A stretch of DNA of 64,000 bases from Pyrococcus kukulkanii (GCF_041647995.1 NZ_JARRIB010000003.1:341349-405348); one strand, 5' to 3'. Numbered from the stretch's first letter, positions 37,901 to 46,947 are shown. Program-made: numbers and translations. Notes: generated by a model from the sequence alone, not told the origin.

Positions 37901-38152
37901 TGGCTGTCTCCAGACGTTGTAGCCCTGCATTGTTCTAAATCTTATTATCATGTCCTTGATTATCTTGTTCCAAGCGGTTCCAAGGTGGATTGCTCCGCTA
38001 ACGTACGGTGGACCGTCAAGGAAGTAGTACTTTGGCCCATTCTCCCTGAGCTTCTTCACCTTGTTATATATCTCATTCTCCTTCCAGAACTTCTCGATCT
38101 TTTCCTCAAGCTGAGCTGGATTGTATTCTCTAACCTCTGGCTCCTTTATCAT
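34949..38152 (-). CDS. ileS: Isoleucyl-tRNA synthetase
   Basis: A 1067-residue class I synthetase. The HIGH-type motif is HLGT (residues 56-59 in PPYVSGAIHLGT) and KMSKS is at about 624-628. A long editing domain lies between them, and the archaeal/eukaryotic-type C-terminal anticodon-binding region follows. AGGAGGGTT precedes the start. It charges tRNA-Ile with isoleucine and edits valine. Confidence 0.97.
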   Translation of the reverse strand: MIKEPEVREYNPAQLEEKIEKFWKENEIYNKVKKLRENGPKYYFLDGPPYVSGAIHLGTAWNKIIKDMIIRFRTMQGYNVWRQPGYDMHGLPIEVKVEQALGLKTKKDIEEKIGVENFIQKCKEFALNNLRIMTEQFKMLGVWMDWDNPYMTIKNEYIESAWFTLKKAWEKGLLEKDKRVLHWCPRCETALAEHEVRGEYKLRKDPSIYVKFPVEGKENEYLLIWTTTPWTLPANLAVSAHPEYDYVKVKVEWEGREEYWILAKALVGKVLGEIGVKGEIVEEFKGKDLEGLRYVHILMDEYPRQKEFREKYEWAHRVILADFVTLEEGTGLVHTAPGHGEEDFEVGQKYGLPVYSPLDDQGKYTEGKWKGIYVKEADPQIIEHLKEKGYLLKAGEIEHKYPHCWRCKTPLIFRATDQWFLKVSKVKDKIIKENDEKVTWYPDWVKIRFDNGVRDSGDWVISRQRYWGIPLPIWQAEDGEIYVVGSWKELVELAVAIEVNGERIDLPESFEEKLKVIEEKLGPEDLHRPYVDAFIIKVHGKEMRRVKDVVDVWFDSGIASWASLGYPRNKELFEKLWPADFIVEGEDQVTKWFYSQQAASVIAFDTVPYLRVAMHGYVLDEKGDKMSKSLGNIIRPEEVVEKAGRDTFRFYMLWATNPWENLKFSWKGVEQVRRMLNILWNVYVLASTYMSLDKFDPTKVNPEKLPFRDEDRWILSRVNNLIEKVENGIESFYLTKATRALYEFIVEDLSRWYVRLIRKRMWVEGDDPDKLAAYYTLWKVFDVLLRLMAPFTPYIAEEIYQNLIRPFTGVESVHMLDWPKPDERAIDKELENEMEYVRRIVEAGSAARQKARIKLRYPVRRIIVETQDETVKRAVERLNRILRDQLNAKEVVLDTVKREIIVKPNFAKLGPEFKGDAKVIAKWISEHGLELYEKGEVDVEIEGKAFHLTRDHIIVEEEIPEFFVMEEFEGGRVYVDKTLTRELLSEGLAREFVRRIQEMRKRLDLDVNDRILVTIETTEENRELLEEQLDYIKRETRATEVIFGEAKGYVVEWPEVNAKIGIEKVES

Positions 38153-38267
38153 TTTAGAACCCTCCTAGGGGTTATAGTAAGAACTAGGCAAGAAAAGGTG
38201 AGGGATTTTATTTCAGCAGATAAATAAATCCCCCCTCATTAGCATCGGCCAAAGTTGGGTGGAGAGC

Positions 38268-38843
38268 TTATAAGTTTTTCTCAAGCTTCCTCAACTTATC
38301 CTTAAACCTCTTAAGCTGGGCATTCGCTACCTCTACCAGCTTTCTTATATAGTCCTCGCTGACGAGCAACTCTCCCCCTTCCCCCAGGAAGGCATCAAGC
38401 CTCTCCGTCGATCTAATCTCAACTATTAACTTCCTGTCGCTTATGCTCTTTATGTTGGAGTACTTGAAGCCGCACGATACCGCTAAGTTGACAAGTTTAA
38501 CTGCATCTTCAAGCGTTCTAGCCCCGACGTGAAGGATGGGGCTTCTAACCAAAAGCCAGAGCTGTCCCTCCCTGTGCTTCTTTATAGCTTCCATAACCTC
38601 CTCAAACTCAACTTCCCTGTGCCACTTCCCGAGCCACTTGGCGTTCACCTTGTCCCCGAAGTGCGGCATCTCCATGACCGAAATTCTCCCGGAGCACGAG
38701 CTCGTCGTGAAGTAGTTCTCCATGGAGTTAATTTTCTTGAGTAGGGGGATTATGTCTTCGTCAACCTCTCCCCTCCTCAGGGCTATTTCCAGGCTCATTA
38801 GCGCCTCCTTCTTGGCCCTCTCAAAGTTCTCGGTAAACTTCAT
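38268..38843 (-). CDS. taw3: tRNA wybutosine-synthesis methyltransferase Taw3
   Basis: A 191-residue protein with TTSSCSGRISVME (about residues 46-58) and later HVGARTLEDAVKLVNLAVSCGFK, both diagnostic of the TYW3/Taw3 family that methylates the wyosine precursor at position 37 of tRNA-Phe. It starts four bases after the stop of the ZIP transporter gene, so they are co-transcribed. Confidence 0.93.
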   Translation of the reverse strand: MKFTENFERAKKEALMSLEIALRRGEVDEDIIPLLKKINSMENYFTTSSCSGRISVMEMPHFGDKVNAKWLGKWHREVEFEEVMEAIKKHREGQLWLLVRSPILHVGARTLEDAVKLVNLAVSCGFKYSNIKSISDRKLIVEIRSTERLDAFLGEGGELLVSEDYIRKLVEVANAQLKRFKDKLRKLEKNL

Positions 38844-38847
38844 GCTC

Positions 38848-39633
38848 TCACCCCAGGGTTGAATCGAGGAAAAGCATTATGTAGAACCCGGTGAGGAAGC
38901 CGAGTGTCACTATGGTCTCACTTGTTTCTCCCTTATAAATTTCCGGTATGAGCTCCTTAACGGTGACGTAGAGCATTGCTCCTCCCGCAATTCCCATTCC
39001 ATAACCCAAGAAACCTGAGAAGGACGAGAAGAAGGCGTAGCCCAGGATGACCATTACCATCTCAGCAACTCCGCTGACGACTCCGAGGAGAATGGGCTTA
39101 AGTCTTTTCCCTTGAACTGCCGCTAGAGGTAAAGATACCGCCGTTCCTTCTGGAAAGTCCTGAATTCCTATAGCTAGAGCAGTTATTAATCCCTCTTTTG
39201 AGCTGAAGGCTATTGAGGTTCCCACCGCCAATCCCTCGGGAATGTTATGGATAATCATCGCTAAGGCCAAGAGCCAGGCCTTCCTGAGCTTCTCCTTTAA
39301 GCTTGGAGGGCCTTCATAACCTTTCGTGAGATGTTCATGAGGTAGATACATGTCTAGGAGATATATCAGTCCGACTCCTAAGATTATCCCGATAGAAACT
39401 TCTAAGAAGCTACTCTCTTCTATTCCTGGGAGAATTAAGCTAGTAAAGCTTGCAACAAGCATTATTCCAGCCGCAAACGATAAGCTGAAGTCTATACCCC
39501 AAGCTGGAATCCTTTTAACGAATACTGCGAGGAGGGCTCCCAGGGAAGTTGCAAGGGCAACAAAGAGACCTCCAGCAAACGCTAAGTTTAATCCTTCCAT
39601 GCTAAGTTTAACCCCAAAGAGAATTATAAGCAT
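38848..39633 (-). CDS. ZIP-family metal transporter
   Basis: About 261 residues with eight hydrophobic segments. HNIPEGLAVGTSIAF and QDFPEGTAVSLPLA are the two metal-binding helices (IV and V) of ZIP transporters. The open frame extends far upstream but that part is the antisense of the divergent amidase gene. I take the ATG at 39633; 39600 is an alternative. It probably imports divalent metal such as zinc or iron. The promoter region (about 30 bases) is shared with the amidase. Confidence 0.88.
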   Translation of the reverse strand: MLIILFGVKLSMEGLNLAFAGGLFVALATSLGALLAVFVKRIPAWGIDFSLSFAAGIMLVASFTSLILPGIEESSFLEVSIGIILGVGLIYLLDMYLPHEHLTKGYEGPPSLKEKLRKAWLLALAMIIHNIPEGLAVGTSIAFSSKEGLITALAIGIQDFPEGTAVSLPLAAVQGKRLKPILLGVVSGVAEMVMVILGYAFFSSFSGFLGYGMGIAGGAMLYVTVKELIPEIYKGETSETIVTLGFLTGFYIMLFLDSTLG

Positions 39634-39661
39634 TGTTGAATTATTAATCTTGGTGAGATCT

Positions 39662-40549
39662 ATGATAGTTGTCCCGAAAGAAAAACATGTATACTCTTTT
39701 GGTCCCAACATGAAAGAAGTTGCAAGGGCAAAACCCGGAGATATTGTAATATTTGAAACCTTAGACGCCTTAGGAGGACAAATCAAAACTGAAAATGATA
39801 CGATCGAAAAAATAGACTTCTCAAGGGTGAATCCAGCAACAGGTCCAGTGTACGTGGAGGGTGCGAAGAGGGGGATGGCTCTGAAGGTTAAGGTTCTGGA
39901 TATAGAAGTTGCAGATAGGGGAGTGATAGTGACAGCTCCAGGGGCTGGAGTTCTCGGGGATAAAGTCAGGGAACCAAAGACAAAGGTTTGTGAAATCAGA
40001 GATGGATTTGTGCACTTTAATGGCCTGAGAATTCCCATTAAACCAATGATAGGAGTCATTGGAGTTGCTTCTGAAGAGGAAATTCCAACAGGGACACCAG
40101 GGAAACATGGAGGCAACATGGACACTAACCTCATAACCATAGGATCAACGGTGTACTTTCCCGTGTTTAAAGATGGAGCTTACCTTGCCTTAGGGGATCT
40201 CCATGCAGTCATGGCCGACGGAGAGGTTTGTGTCTCTGCCTGTGAAGTTAGTGGAAGGGTTACTGTGAAAGTTGACGTCGTTGATTGGAAGATAGAGTGG
40301 CCGATCGTTGAAACGAGTGAAGCTTACTATATCCTTGTTTCCCATGAGAACCTCGAAGAGGCGATTAGGGAAGCAGTTAACCAGGGAGTCAAATTTATTA
40401 TGGAAAGGACGGGGTTATCGTGGGATGAGGCTTATATGCTTGCCAGCCTGGTGATGGATGTCCAAATAAGCCAGCTTGTCGACCCCAAGAAGACAATTAG
40501 GGTTAAAATACCAAAGATATTCCTCGGAGGAACTTTTAGGGTAGAGTAA
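39662..40549 (+). CDS. Acetamidase/formamidase family protein
   Basis: A 295-residue protein (MIVVPKEKHVYSFGPNMKEV) with GKHGGNMDTNLITIGSTVYF and ALGDLHAVMADGEVC, the conserved blocks of the FmdA/AmdA family, which hydrolyses short-chain amides to ammonia and acid. GGTGA lies five bases before the ATG. The frame extends upstream to 39350 only by chance, opposite the ZIP gene. Confidence 0.9.
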   Translation: MIVVPKEKHVYSFGPNMKEVARAKPGDIVIFETLDALGGQIKTENDTIEKIDFSRVNPATGPVYVEGAKRGMALKVKVLDIEVADRGVIVTAPGAGVLGDKVREPKTKVCEIRDGFVHFNGLRIPIKPMIGVIGVASEEEIPTGTPGKHGGNMDTNLITIGSTVYFPVFKDGAYLALGDLHAVMADGEVCVSACEVSGRVTVKVDVVDWKIEWPIVETSEAYYILVSHENLEEAIREAVNQGVKFIMERTGLSWDEAYMLASLVMDVQISQLVDPKKTIRVKIPKIFLGGTFRVE

Positions 40550-40666
40550 AACTTTTTCTTTTTCCTATTTCCTCATGCTGAAAAATTCCTAAGCTCTTTA
40601 CCATAAAATTAGGCCAACCGAAAACTTTATATTTGTGAGCATATGCACAAAATATTGGTGGTGACA

Positions 40667-41257
40667 ATGGTGAAGGTTGCTGTTCCAACAAATGGAGGAG
40701 GTTTGGAAGACACAGTTGCTCCAGTATTTGCGAGAGCCCCAGCTTTCCTAATCGCTGACGTTGATGAAAAAGGTAACATTACAAACACTAAGGTAATTCA
40801 GAACCCAGCTGCTACAGCCGCTGGTGGCGCAGGCCCACTAGCTGTGCAAACGCTCATAAATGAGGGAGTCGAGGCGATAGTAGCACCGCAAGTTGGGCCA
40901 AACGCAATGGGAGCTATTCAGGCTGCAGGAATAAGACTCTACACAGTGGCCCCAGGAACGAAGGTTGAAGATGCCGTTAAGGTAGTTACCCAGGGAGCTC
41001 CAGCCCAGCCCAGGGTATTTGCTCCCGCACCCGCAATTACCCCAGCTCCCGTTGCCCCAGCAACCCCAGTTCAGCCAGTAGCTCCGGCCTACTACTGGTG
41101 GGGCCCAGGTTGGGGTCGTGGCTGGGGTAGAGGAAGAGGATGGGGAAGAGGTTGGGGCAGAGGCGGTAGAGGCTGGGGAGCAAGACTGGGTTACTGCCCG
41201 TGGACAGGGATGCCAAGCAGAAGAACCCTAAGGTGGCTGTACGGCTGGTGGTGGTGA
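40667..41257 (+). CDS. issA: IssA-type iron-sulfur storage protein
   Basis: A 196-residue protein. Residues 1-105 form a NifX/dinitrogenase-cofactor-type domain (VAVPTNGGGLEDTVAPVFAR, EAIVAPQVGPNAMGAIQAAG), then a Pro/Ala linker, then repeated Gly-Trp-Gly-Arg units ending in a Trp/Arg-rich tail. This three-part layout is that of Pyrococcus furiosus IssA (also known as SipA), which stores iron and sulfide as thioferrate and is induced by sulfur. The start at 40667 follows GGTGGTG. A TATA box (ACTTTATATTT) lies near 40625. Confidence 0.88.
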   Translation: MVKVAVPTNGGGLEDTVAPVFARAPAFLIADVDEKGNITNTKVIQNPAATAAGGAGPLAVQTLINEGVEAIVAPQVGPNAMGAIQAAGIRLYTVAPGTKVEDAVKVVTQGAPAQPRVFAPAPAITPAPVAPATPVQPVAPAYYWWGPGWGRGWGRGRGWGRGWGRGGRGWGARLGYCPWTGMPSRRTLRWLYGWWW

Positions 41258-41262
41258 GGTAG

Positions 41263-41487
41263 TTGCCAAGAGGCATGGGTAGAGGTTATGGAAGGGGCTT
41301 TTTCCCTTATTCCCCATTTGGTGGGCCGTACTGGCTAATCGATGTGATCCTATTAATTGCAATGTTGTACATACTCTTCAAGCTCTTCCTCGTTGCGGCT
41401 CCATATGCAATAGCCCTAGTTGTGATTATGCTCATTAGGAGTTTCTTAAGACCAAGGCCCTTTTTCAGCCCGCGCTTTTGGTTCTAA
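41263..41487 (+). CDS. Small Gly/Arg-rich membrane protein downstream of issA, SipB-like
   Basis: A frame of 70-74 residues starting at a TTG (41263, after GGTGAGG) or the ATG at 41275. The N-terminus MGRGYGRGFF repeats the Gly-Arg style of IssA, followed by two membrane segments (LIDVILLIAMLYILF and APYAIALVVIMLI) and an aromatic/basic tail. It lies five bases from issA and is surely co-transcribed. In P. furiosus a second sulfur-induced gene, sipB, follows sipA; this is probably its counterpart. It could tether IssA particles to the membrane; that is inference. Confidence 0.65.
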   Translation: MPRGMGRGYGRGFFPYSPFGGPYWLIDVILLIAMLYILFKLFLVAAPYAIALVVIMLIRSFLRPRPFFSPRFWF

Positions 41488-42051
41488 TCTTTCCCTCCCA
41501 CTATAAACCTCATCTTTTGTGATATTTCTCTTCCAGCTCAACTCAAAGAATTCTTTAACGAGCTCATGAGTTCTCCCGTACTGTCATCTCTCAGGTAACC
41601 AAGAACCTTGTCAAGAGGTTTAAGGAAGGTAACCTGCCCTGCACCTGAAGGCCGGGCTTCTCCCTTTCCACTTCTACCTCTAGCGTTCTTCCCCAGGCTA
41701 AGACTGCTTTTTCTTCAGGGGATTGAAGTTACCTGTCTAGGGGGATCTTGAGAATCTCTACCTTTCTAAGCCTAAAGAATTTTCAGAAAAACAAAGCTCC
41801 AACCTTAAGGTTTGAAATCCCTCATCCATAATATCAGATTCATCACCTTCTTTGTTGGTTGGAAGCCTCGCCGTTTACGGCGGGGAAGAGGTCAGTTAGC
41901 TCATGAAACTCCTAGTTTTCATTTTAACGATCATCCCAAATTCAGAAAACTAAGGCGTTACCTTAATCTCCAACTTTCTCTTTTATTCTGAGCCCCTTCA
42001 TGCCCTCTCCCTGGGCTTATCTAAGTTTAATGAAAGGTGGGAAACGAGGAA
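41488..42051. other. Intergenic stretch with remnants
   Basis: About 560 bases without an intact gene. On the minus strand near 41490-41580 a frame reads YGRTHELVKEFFELSWKRNI, which looks like real protein sequence but has no start and soon meets stops. A TnpB-type right-end hairpin at 41862 is listed separately. Confidence 0.4.
41862..41895 (+). mobile_element. Solitary right end of an IS605-type element (TnpB tail / guide-RNA hairpin)
   Basis: GCCTCGCCG-TTTA-CGGCGGGG forms a strong hairpin. The same bases read on the plus strand as EASPFTAGK, the usual end of Thermococcales TnpB proteins, where the gene overlaps the hairpin of the right end. The rest of the element is gone. A second such end lies at 53841 on the other strand. 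Confidence 0.55.
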
Positions 42052-43392
42052 TCACATCCCCCCGCTGACCGCTAGCTCGATTATCTTCCGTATCTCAACT
42101 AAGAACTCAACTGGAATATCCTTGAGCATTGGTTCGAGGAAGCCCTTAACGATTAGCTGAGTCGCTTTTTCTTCGCTAAGCCCCCTTGACATAAGGTAGA
42201 AGAGCTCCTCCTCTCTTATCTTTCCTATTGCAGCTTCGTGGCTTAGCTCGGCATCATCCACTAAACTAACCAGTCCTGGATATGTCTCCATCCTAGCCTT
42301 ATCGCTCATAAGCAGGGCATCACAGCTTATATGCCCCTTGGTCTTCGGAGCTTCAGCCCTTATCACCCCTCTAGTTATGACGGTAGACTCGTCCATTATG
42401 ACTGCCTTACTGGCGTTTATGCCACTTGCCCCTTCGCCTTGTAAATGCATTTCTCCCCCTAAATCAATGTACCAGTCTTTCTGGCCCAATATTATTCCGT
42501 TAAGCTCTACATAGCCGTTCCCACTAACCCAGTACTTTGGATTTGCTATGTTGCTCTTTCCGGCCCCCAAGCTAACCGTCGTATTCAGGAACTGAGCGTT
42601 TCTCCCTATCCTAGCCCTAGTCATGGGCCTCGTGTGAACGTACTCTGGCCAGTTCTGTAAAACGGTCAGCCTAACCTTGGCGTTCTCATGGAGATAAGCC
42701 TCGGTCATGTCCAAGTGGAGGGAGTGCCTAACAAGTATAGGGGCAGTGCATCCCTCTATTAGGTGAACCTCACTATTTCTCTCAGCTACTATGATGATGT
42801 GAGGGGCCTGGGCTAGGGAACTCTCCTGGATGAGGAAGAATAAGTGTAGAGGGAAAGGAACCTTGAGGTTCTCCTTTAGGTAGAGGAATATTCCGCCATT
42901 CCACACTGCGGTGTGATAAGCGGTAAGCTTGCTCTCTCCAGCATTAAACAGCTTAAGGAAGTGCTCCTTTACGACGTCTGGATATCTCCTCACGGCTTCC
43001 TCTGTTGGAAGAATTATCAAGCCCTTTTTAGCCCACTCCTGAAGGAACTGGTTGTAGATTACTCCCGTATCAGTCTGAACCGCCAAACCCGCTATGTACT
43101 TCTGCTCCACCTCACTAATTCCAAGTCTATCGAGTAGAGATTTCATCTCTGGGGGCAAGTCATCTAAGCTTTCAATTTTCTCGGGCAAGCCCTCAATTTC
43201 AGGCTTGGCTATGAAGTGGAGAAGTGTTTGTTCATCGATAATTGGATCGTTGAGGGGAGCATGAATGAACTCTTCAAGGGCCCTATATCTTATCCTCGTC
43301 ATCCATTCAGGCTCCCTATTCCTCCTCGCGAGATCCTCAATCTGGTTCTCGATTATGGATTTAGCATCGGATAAAGTGAGTGTTTCACTCAC
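42052..43392 (-). CDS. Fe-S cluster assembly protein of the SufB/SufD family
   Basis: A 446-residue protein from a GTG at 43392 that follows GGAGGTGAG and lies inside the end of sufC; the longer frame to 43407 starts at a TTG. The C-terminal part (HEAAIGKIREEELFYLMSRGLSEEKA) is the SufBD core signature, and GEGASGINASKAVIMDE lies in the beta-helix. It forms with SufC the scaffold for Fe-S assembly in the cytoplasm. Whether it is the B or D type cannot be said, and only one SufBD gene is present here. Confidence 0.9.
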   Translation of the reverse strand: MSETLTLSDAKSIIENQIEDLARRNREPEWMTRIRYRALEEFIHAPLNDPIIDEQTLLHFIAKPEIEGLPEKIESLDDLPPEMKSLLDRLGISEVEQKYIAGLAVQTDTGVIYNQFLQEWAKKGLIILPTEEAVRRYPDVVKEHFLKLFNAGESKLTAYHTAVWNGGIFLYLKENLKVPFPLHLFFLIQESSLAQAPHIIIVAERNSEVHLIEGCTAPILVRHSLHLDMTEAYLHENAKVRLTVLQNWPEYVHTRPMTRARIGRNAQFLNTTVSLGAGKSNIANPKYWVSGNGYVELNGIILGQKDWYIDLGGEMHLQGEGASGINASKAVIMDESTVITRGVIRAEAPKTKGHISCDALLMSDKARMETYPGLVSLVDDAELSHEAAIGKIREEELFYLMSRGLSEEKATQLIVKGFLEPMLKDIPVEFLVEIRKIIELAVSGGM

Positions 43393-44128
43393 CGTTCTCA
43401 CCTCCAAAGACTGCCTTAAATCCCTCTCTCTCGATCAAGTCAACGAGCTCGGCTCCTCCGCTCTTCACTATCCTACCATTCCTTATGACGTGAACCTTCA
43501 GGTTCTCCCGATCGATGTGCTTGAGTATCCTCCCGTAGTGGGTAATCAGGATTACTGAAACTCCTTTCTTGTGCAACTCCTCAATCTTTCTGCTTATGAC
43601 GCTTAGGGAATCAACATCAACCCCACTGTCGGGCTCATCCAGAAGGAGGAGCTTTGGCTCAAGAAGCAAAGCCTGAAGTAGCTCAAGCCTTTTTCTTTCA
43701 CCGCCCGAAAAGCCAACATTAACGAACCTCTTAAGGTCTTCTCCCTTGAACCAGAGATCTTCGGCCTTCTCCTTTATGAGATCGTAGGCTTCTCCTATGT
43801 CAATCCCTTTAATCTCGGCAAGAACCTGAGCGAGAAAGTCGATTATCCTGACACCCTCAACCTCAGGTGGGGTCTGAAATGCGAGTAAAATTCCCCTCTT
43901 GGCCCTCTCATCGGGAGAATATTCCGTGATATCCTCGCCCTCAAAGATTATCTTTCCCCGGGTTACCCTGTACTTTGGATGACCGGCAATTGTGAGGGCA
44001 AGTGTTGATTTTCCAGAACCATTTGGCCCCATTATAACGTGAAACTCGCCCCTACCAACTTCAAGACTCACACCTTTCAGTATTTCCCTACCCTCAACGG
44101 CCACATGGAGATCATCAACTTTGAGCAT
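43385..44128 (-). CDS. sufC: Fe-S cluster assembly ATPase SufC
   Basis: A 247-residue ABC ATPase. Walker A is GPNGSGKSTLAL, the signature NVGFSGGERKRLELLQALLL, Walker B LLLLDEPDSGVDVDSL, and the switch histidine lies in ILITHYGRIL. These are typical of SufC rather than transporter ATPases. The ATG at 44128 follows GGAGGTGG. It overlaps the SufBD gene by a few bases. Confidence 0.94.
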   Translation of the reverse strand: MLKVDDLHVAVEGREILKGVSLEVGRGEFHVIMGPNGSGKSTLALTIAGHPKYRVTRGKIIFEGEDITEYSPDERAKRGILLAFQTPPEVEGVRIIDFLAQVLAEIKGIDIGEAYDLIKEKAEDLWFKGEDLKRFVNVGFSGGERKRLELLQALLLEPKLLLLDEPDSGVDVDSLSVISRKIEELHKKGVSVILITHYGRILKHIDRENLKVHVIRNGRIVKSGGAELVDLIEREGFKAVFGGENGE

Positions 44129-44374
44129 TAAACCACCTCCATGTGTAACTGAGGGGATCATTTTTTAAGCATTTTGGGGCATTTTTGGGTACTAATCTTC
44201 AAGTCCAATGATGCTCCTTAGAATACCAGAATCTTTCACTAAAGCTGAGCGCATTCTCACAACTATATAATCTCGTCTTATAAAGCACCACGGAGCTCAA
44301 GTTAGCTACAATAACAAGATTCTTAAGAATCGTGCGGATTAAATTTCCAAAGAAGGTAATAAAAAGAAGGGAAA

Positions 44375-45025
44375 TCACTCAAGCTTCTTGTAGCAGAACC
44401 ACCAGTCGTAGCACTCGATCTCTCCCCTGGCCTTGGCTTCTTCCCTCTGCTTCTTCTCGTCTACGGTTGAGGCTGGTGGAATAATGACCTTGTCCCCGAT
44501 GAGCTCATTGTTCGGCCACTTGTGCGGAAGAGCAACTCCCTTCTCCGTGCTTATCTTAAGGGCCTTGACGAGCCTGAGGATCTCGTCCCAGTCCCTTCCG
44601 ACCTCGGCCGGATAATAGACGATGGCCCTTATAATTCCCTTGTCATCAACCACGAAGACCGCCCTAGCGGTTGTTGTGGCACCGCTTGGGATCATGCCCA
44701 ACTTGTCAGCGAGCTCTCCCCTGTCGTCGGCTATAACAGGGAAGTCAATCTCAACGCCGAGGTTATCCTTTATCCACTCCATCCACTTGATGTGAGCGAA
44801 AACCTGATCAACGCTAAGCCCTATGGGCTCAACGCCAAGCTTTCTGAACTCTTCAACCCTCTTCTGCATTGCATAGAACTCTGTCGTACAAACAGGGGTA
44901 AAGTCTGCGGGGTGGCTGAAGAGGACGAACCATTTTCCTTGCTTTGCGAAGTGGTCAGGCAACTTAATTACCCCATGGGTGGTCTTTACCTCAACTTCTG
45001 GGAACTTTTCTCCTATCACTACCAT
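44375..45025 (-). CDS. Peroxiredoxin (Prx6-type thioredoxin peroxidase)
   Basis: A 216-residue protein from the ATG at 45025, which follows AAGGAGGAG. The peroxidatic cysteine is Cys46 in [12 protein letters not shown], and Cys205 and Cys211 lie in the C-terminal [11 protein letters not shown], the pattern of the large archaeal peroxiredoxins that form decameric rings. It reduces hydrogen peroxide and alkyl hydroperoxides. The longer upstream frame is not used. Confidence 0.95.
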   Translation of the reverse strand: MVVIGEKFPEVEVKTTHGVIKLPDHFAKQGKWFVLFSHPADFTPVCTTEFYAMQKRVEEFRKLGVEPIGLSVDQVFAHIKWMEWIKDNLGVEIDFPVIADDRGELADKLGMIPSGATTTARAVFVVDDKGIIRAIVYYPAEVGRDWDEILRLVKALKISTEKGVALPHKWPNNELIGDKVIIPPASTVDEKKQREEAKARGEIECYDWWFCYKKLE

Positions 45026-45059
45026 TTCGATCTCCTCCTTATTTTTGTTCTCAATACGA

Positions 45060-45100
45060 ACTAATGCAGTTCGAATATATAAACTTTTCGAATTGATTTG
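45060..45100 (-). promoter_or_regulatory. Peroxiredoxin promoter
   Basis: Reading the minus strand, CGAAAAG-TTTATATA provides BRE and TATA elements about 55 bases before the start. TTCGAA occurs on both sides of the TATA box, and GAACT-GCATT-AGTTC, an inverted repeat, follows it. These symmetric bases around the promoter suggest regulation, perhaps by a redox-responsive factor. Confidence 0.45.
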
Positions 45101-45228
45101 GATCATCACATCCCCATACCTTTGAAATGGGAGTAAGGTTAGATTTTTAATTTGGGAGTTAAACTCTATAAGAGAGCTGACTTCAAAAATAAAACCAATC
45201 CTCAGAAAATTTCAGGAGTGGAAAGTGC

Positions 45229-46614
45229 ATGACATCTCAGAAAGAAAAGCATTTCAAGAGGAAAGAAAAAAAGTTAGGACAATTTTTTACGCCTCCGAAG
45301 GTTGCCAAATTCATAATTGAATTTGCGTGCAACCATCTTGATAACAGAAAAACAAATCTTGCATGCGACCCTGCATGTGGAGAAGGCGTATTTTTGAAGT
45401 ACTTAAAGGAAAAGGGTTTTGAAGTTTATGGATTCGATATTGACCCATCAGTTAAAGATAGGGCCCCAAAGGACATAAAAGATAGGATATTCATAAAGAA
45501 TGGTCTCTCAGAGCTCCCCCACGAAGGGAAGTACGACATAGTAGTAGGCAATCCTCCTTTTTCAGCTAAGTATGGGCGAATAACGGATAAAGATATCTTA
45601 TCAAATTTTGAACTTGGAAAAGGAAAGAAGAGTCAAGCTATCGAGATATTATTCCTCGAGAAATTCTTTAGGTGTGCTAGAGACGGAGGAATCATTGGAG
45701 TAATACTGCCGTTTGGAGTATTCTCAAATACTGGCTTGAAATATGTTAGGGACTTTATATTGGAGAATTCACGGGTTCTGGCAATTGTTTCTCTTCCACG
45801 TAATATTTTTGAAGGAACTTCAGCAAGAACCGCAATTTTGTTCGCGAAAAAAGGTGGACCTCACAATGGAGAAGTTCTCATGGCTAAGGTTAATTCAATT
45901 CACAGTTTAACGTTGGCAAAGATCAACGCAATAGGGAAAAGGGTAAAGATCGTCGACTCAATATTGTACCCAGAGTTTTACCTACAAAGTCATCTCGAGT
46001 TAGCGAACAGCGTTCCATTAGGGGAACTAGTTGAGATAAGAAGTGGAAGAACAGAGTACGGAGAAAAGAGAAAATTCTCAAAGAGTGGCATTCCATTTAT
46101 ATCCGCAAAGGTTGTAACACCCTTGGGTATTGATTTTAAGAGAGACATGAAATTCGTTCAACCAAACTCGGAAATGTACAAGAAGAGCGCGCACGCTCGG
46201 GTTGGTGAGGTAGTTTTCGTTAGAGTTGGTGTAGGGACAATTGGCAGAACAGCGGTCATTGCGTCAAAAGAGGAAGAAGGAGTTGTGGATGATTGGAGCT
46301 ACATTTTAACAGTCAAATCAGATAAAATAAATCCATTTTATTTGGCATTTTACTTGCAAACTCCAACGATTAGAGAGCAGATATTAAAGTACGCACGCGG
46401 GGTTGGGACAATAACGATTCCACAGCGAGAATTGAAGAGAATTCCCGTTTTAATTCCTCCAAAAGATTTTCTCGAAAAGTGTGAAAAGGCGTACAGAGAA
46501 ATTATCCGACTAAGGAAAGAGGGCAAGATTCACAGAGCAAAAAAGGTACTGGAGGAAATTAAAAAGGAGATAGAAGAGATGATTAGGAACAATATTCCAA
46601 AAATTTCACAATAA
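45229..46614 (+). CDS. N6-adenine DNA methyltransferase fused to a specificity half-subunit
   Basis: A 461-residue protein. Residues 15-260 are an HsdM-like methylase: GQFFTPPKVAKFI, motif I CDPACGEGVFL (residues 46-56) and catalytic NPPF (108-111). From about 270 a single target-recognition domain of the HsdS type follows (PLGELVEIRSGRTEYG, later RVGVGTIGRTAVI) and ends with a coiled coil (EKAYREIIRLRKEGKIHRAK). It resembles the methylase-specificity half of type IIG enzymes without the nuclease domain. It could be an orphan methylase, or pair with the unknown protein at 46948. Confidence 0.85.
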   Translation: MTSQKEKHFKRKEKKLGQFFTPPKVAKFIIEFACNHLDNRKTNLACDPACGEGVFLKYLKEKGFEVYGFDIDPSVKDRAPKDIKDRIFIKNGLSELPHEGKYDIVVGNPPFSAKYGRITDKDILSNFELGKGKKSQAIEILFLEKFFRCARDGGIIGVILPFGVFSNTGLKYVRDFILENSRVLAIVSLPRNIFEGTSARTAILFAKKGGPHNGEVLMAKVNSIHSLTLAKINAIGKRVKIVDSILYPEFYLQSHLELANSVPLGELVEIRSGRTEYGEKRKFSKSGIPFISAKVVTPLGIDFKRDMKFVQPNSEMYKKSAHARVGEVVFVRVGVGTIGRTAVIASKEEEGVVDDWSYILTVKSDKINPFYLAFYLQTPTIREQILKYARGVGTITIPQRELKRIPVLIPPKDFLEKCEKAYREIIRLRKEGKIHRAKKVLEEIKKEIEEMIRNNIPKISQ

Positions 46615-46947
46615 CCTCCCTATCGGATCTAGATAAAACCGAGAAGATTTTTCATGAGAGATTAGCATCAGCCACCTAAACTTTGCAGTACTAAGCTCTA
46701 TCGTTATCCCTTAGATGTCTTATGGGTTTCCCAATAATGCTAGAGTCTCCGACAAAACTTAAGGGCATAGACCATCGGTTGTAATTCCGAAGAGCCCTAC
46801 AAAATTTTTATAACCACCAATCGACAACTTAACACTAGCCCAGCATTATTATCAAACCCTGATCCCTACCATAGGATTCCTCCTTTCCCTTGGAGGCCCA
46901 AGTTGCTCTAAATTAACGCTAACACACAACAAAATCCCATTTCTAGG
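46615..46947. other. Intergenic stretch between two converging genes
   Basis: About 330 bases between the methyltransferase and the reverse-strand gene. No frame, RNA gene or strong repeat is visible; only short AT-rich tracts. Confidence 0.5.

Noticed and set aside
39634..40140. Upstream extension of the ZIP transporter frame
   Set aside because: It is antisense to the well-supported amidase gene; the transporter homology starts near 39633.
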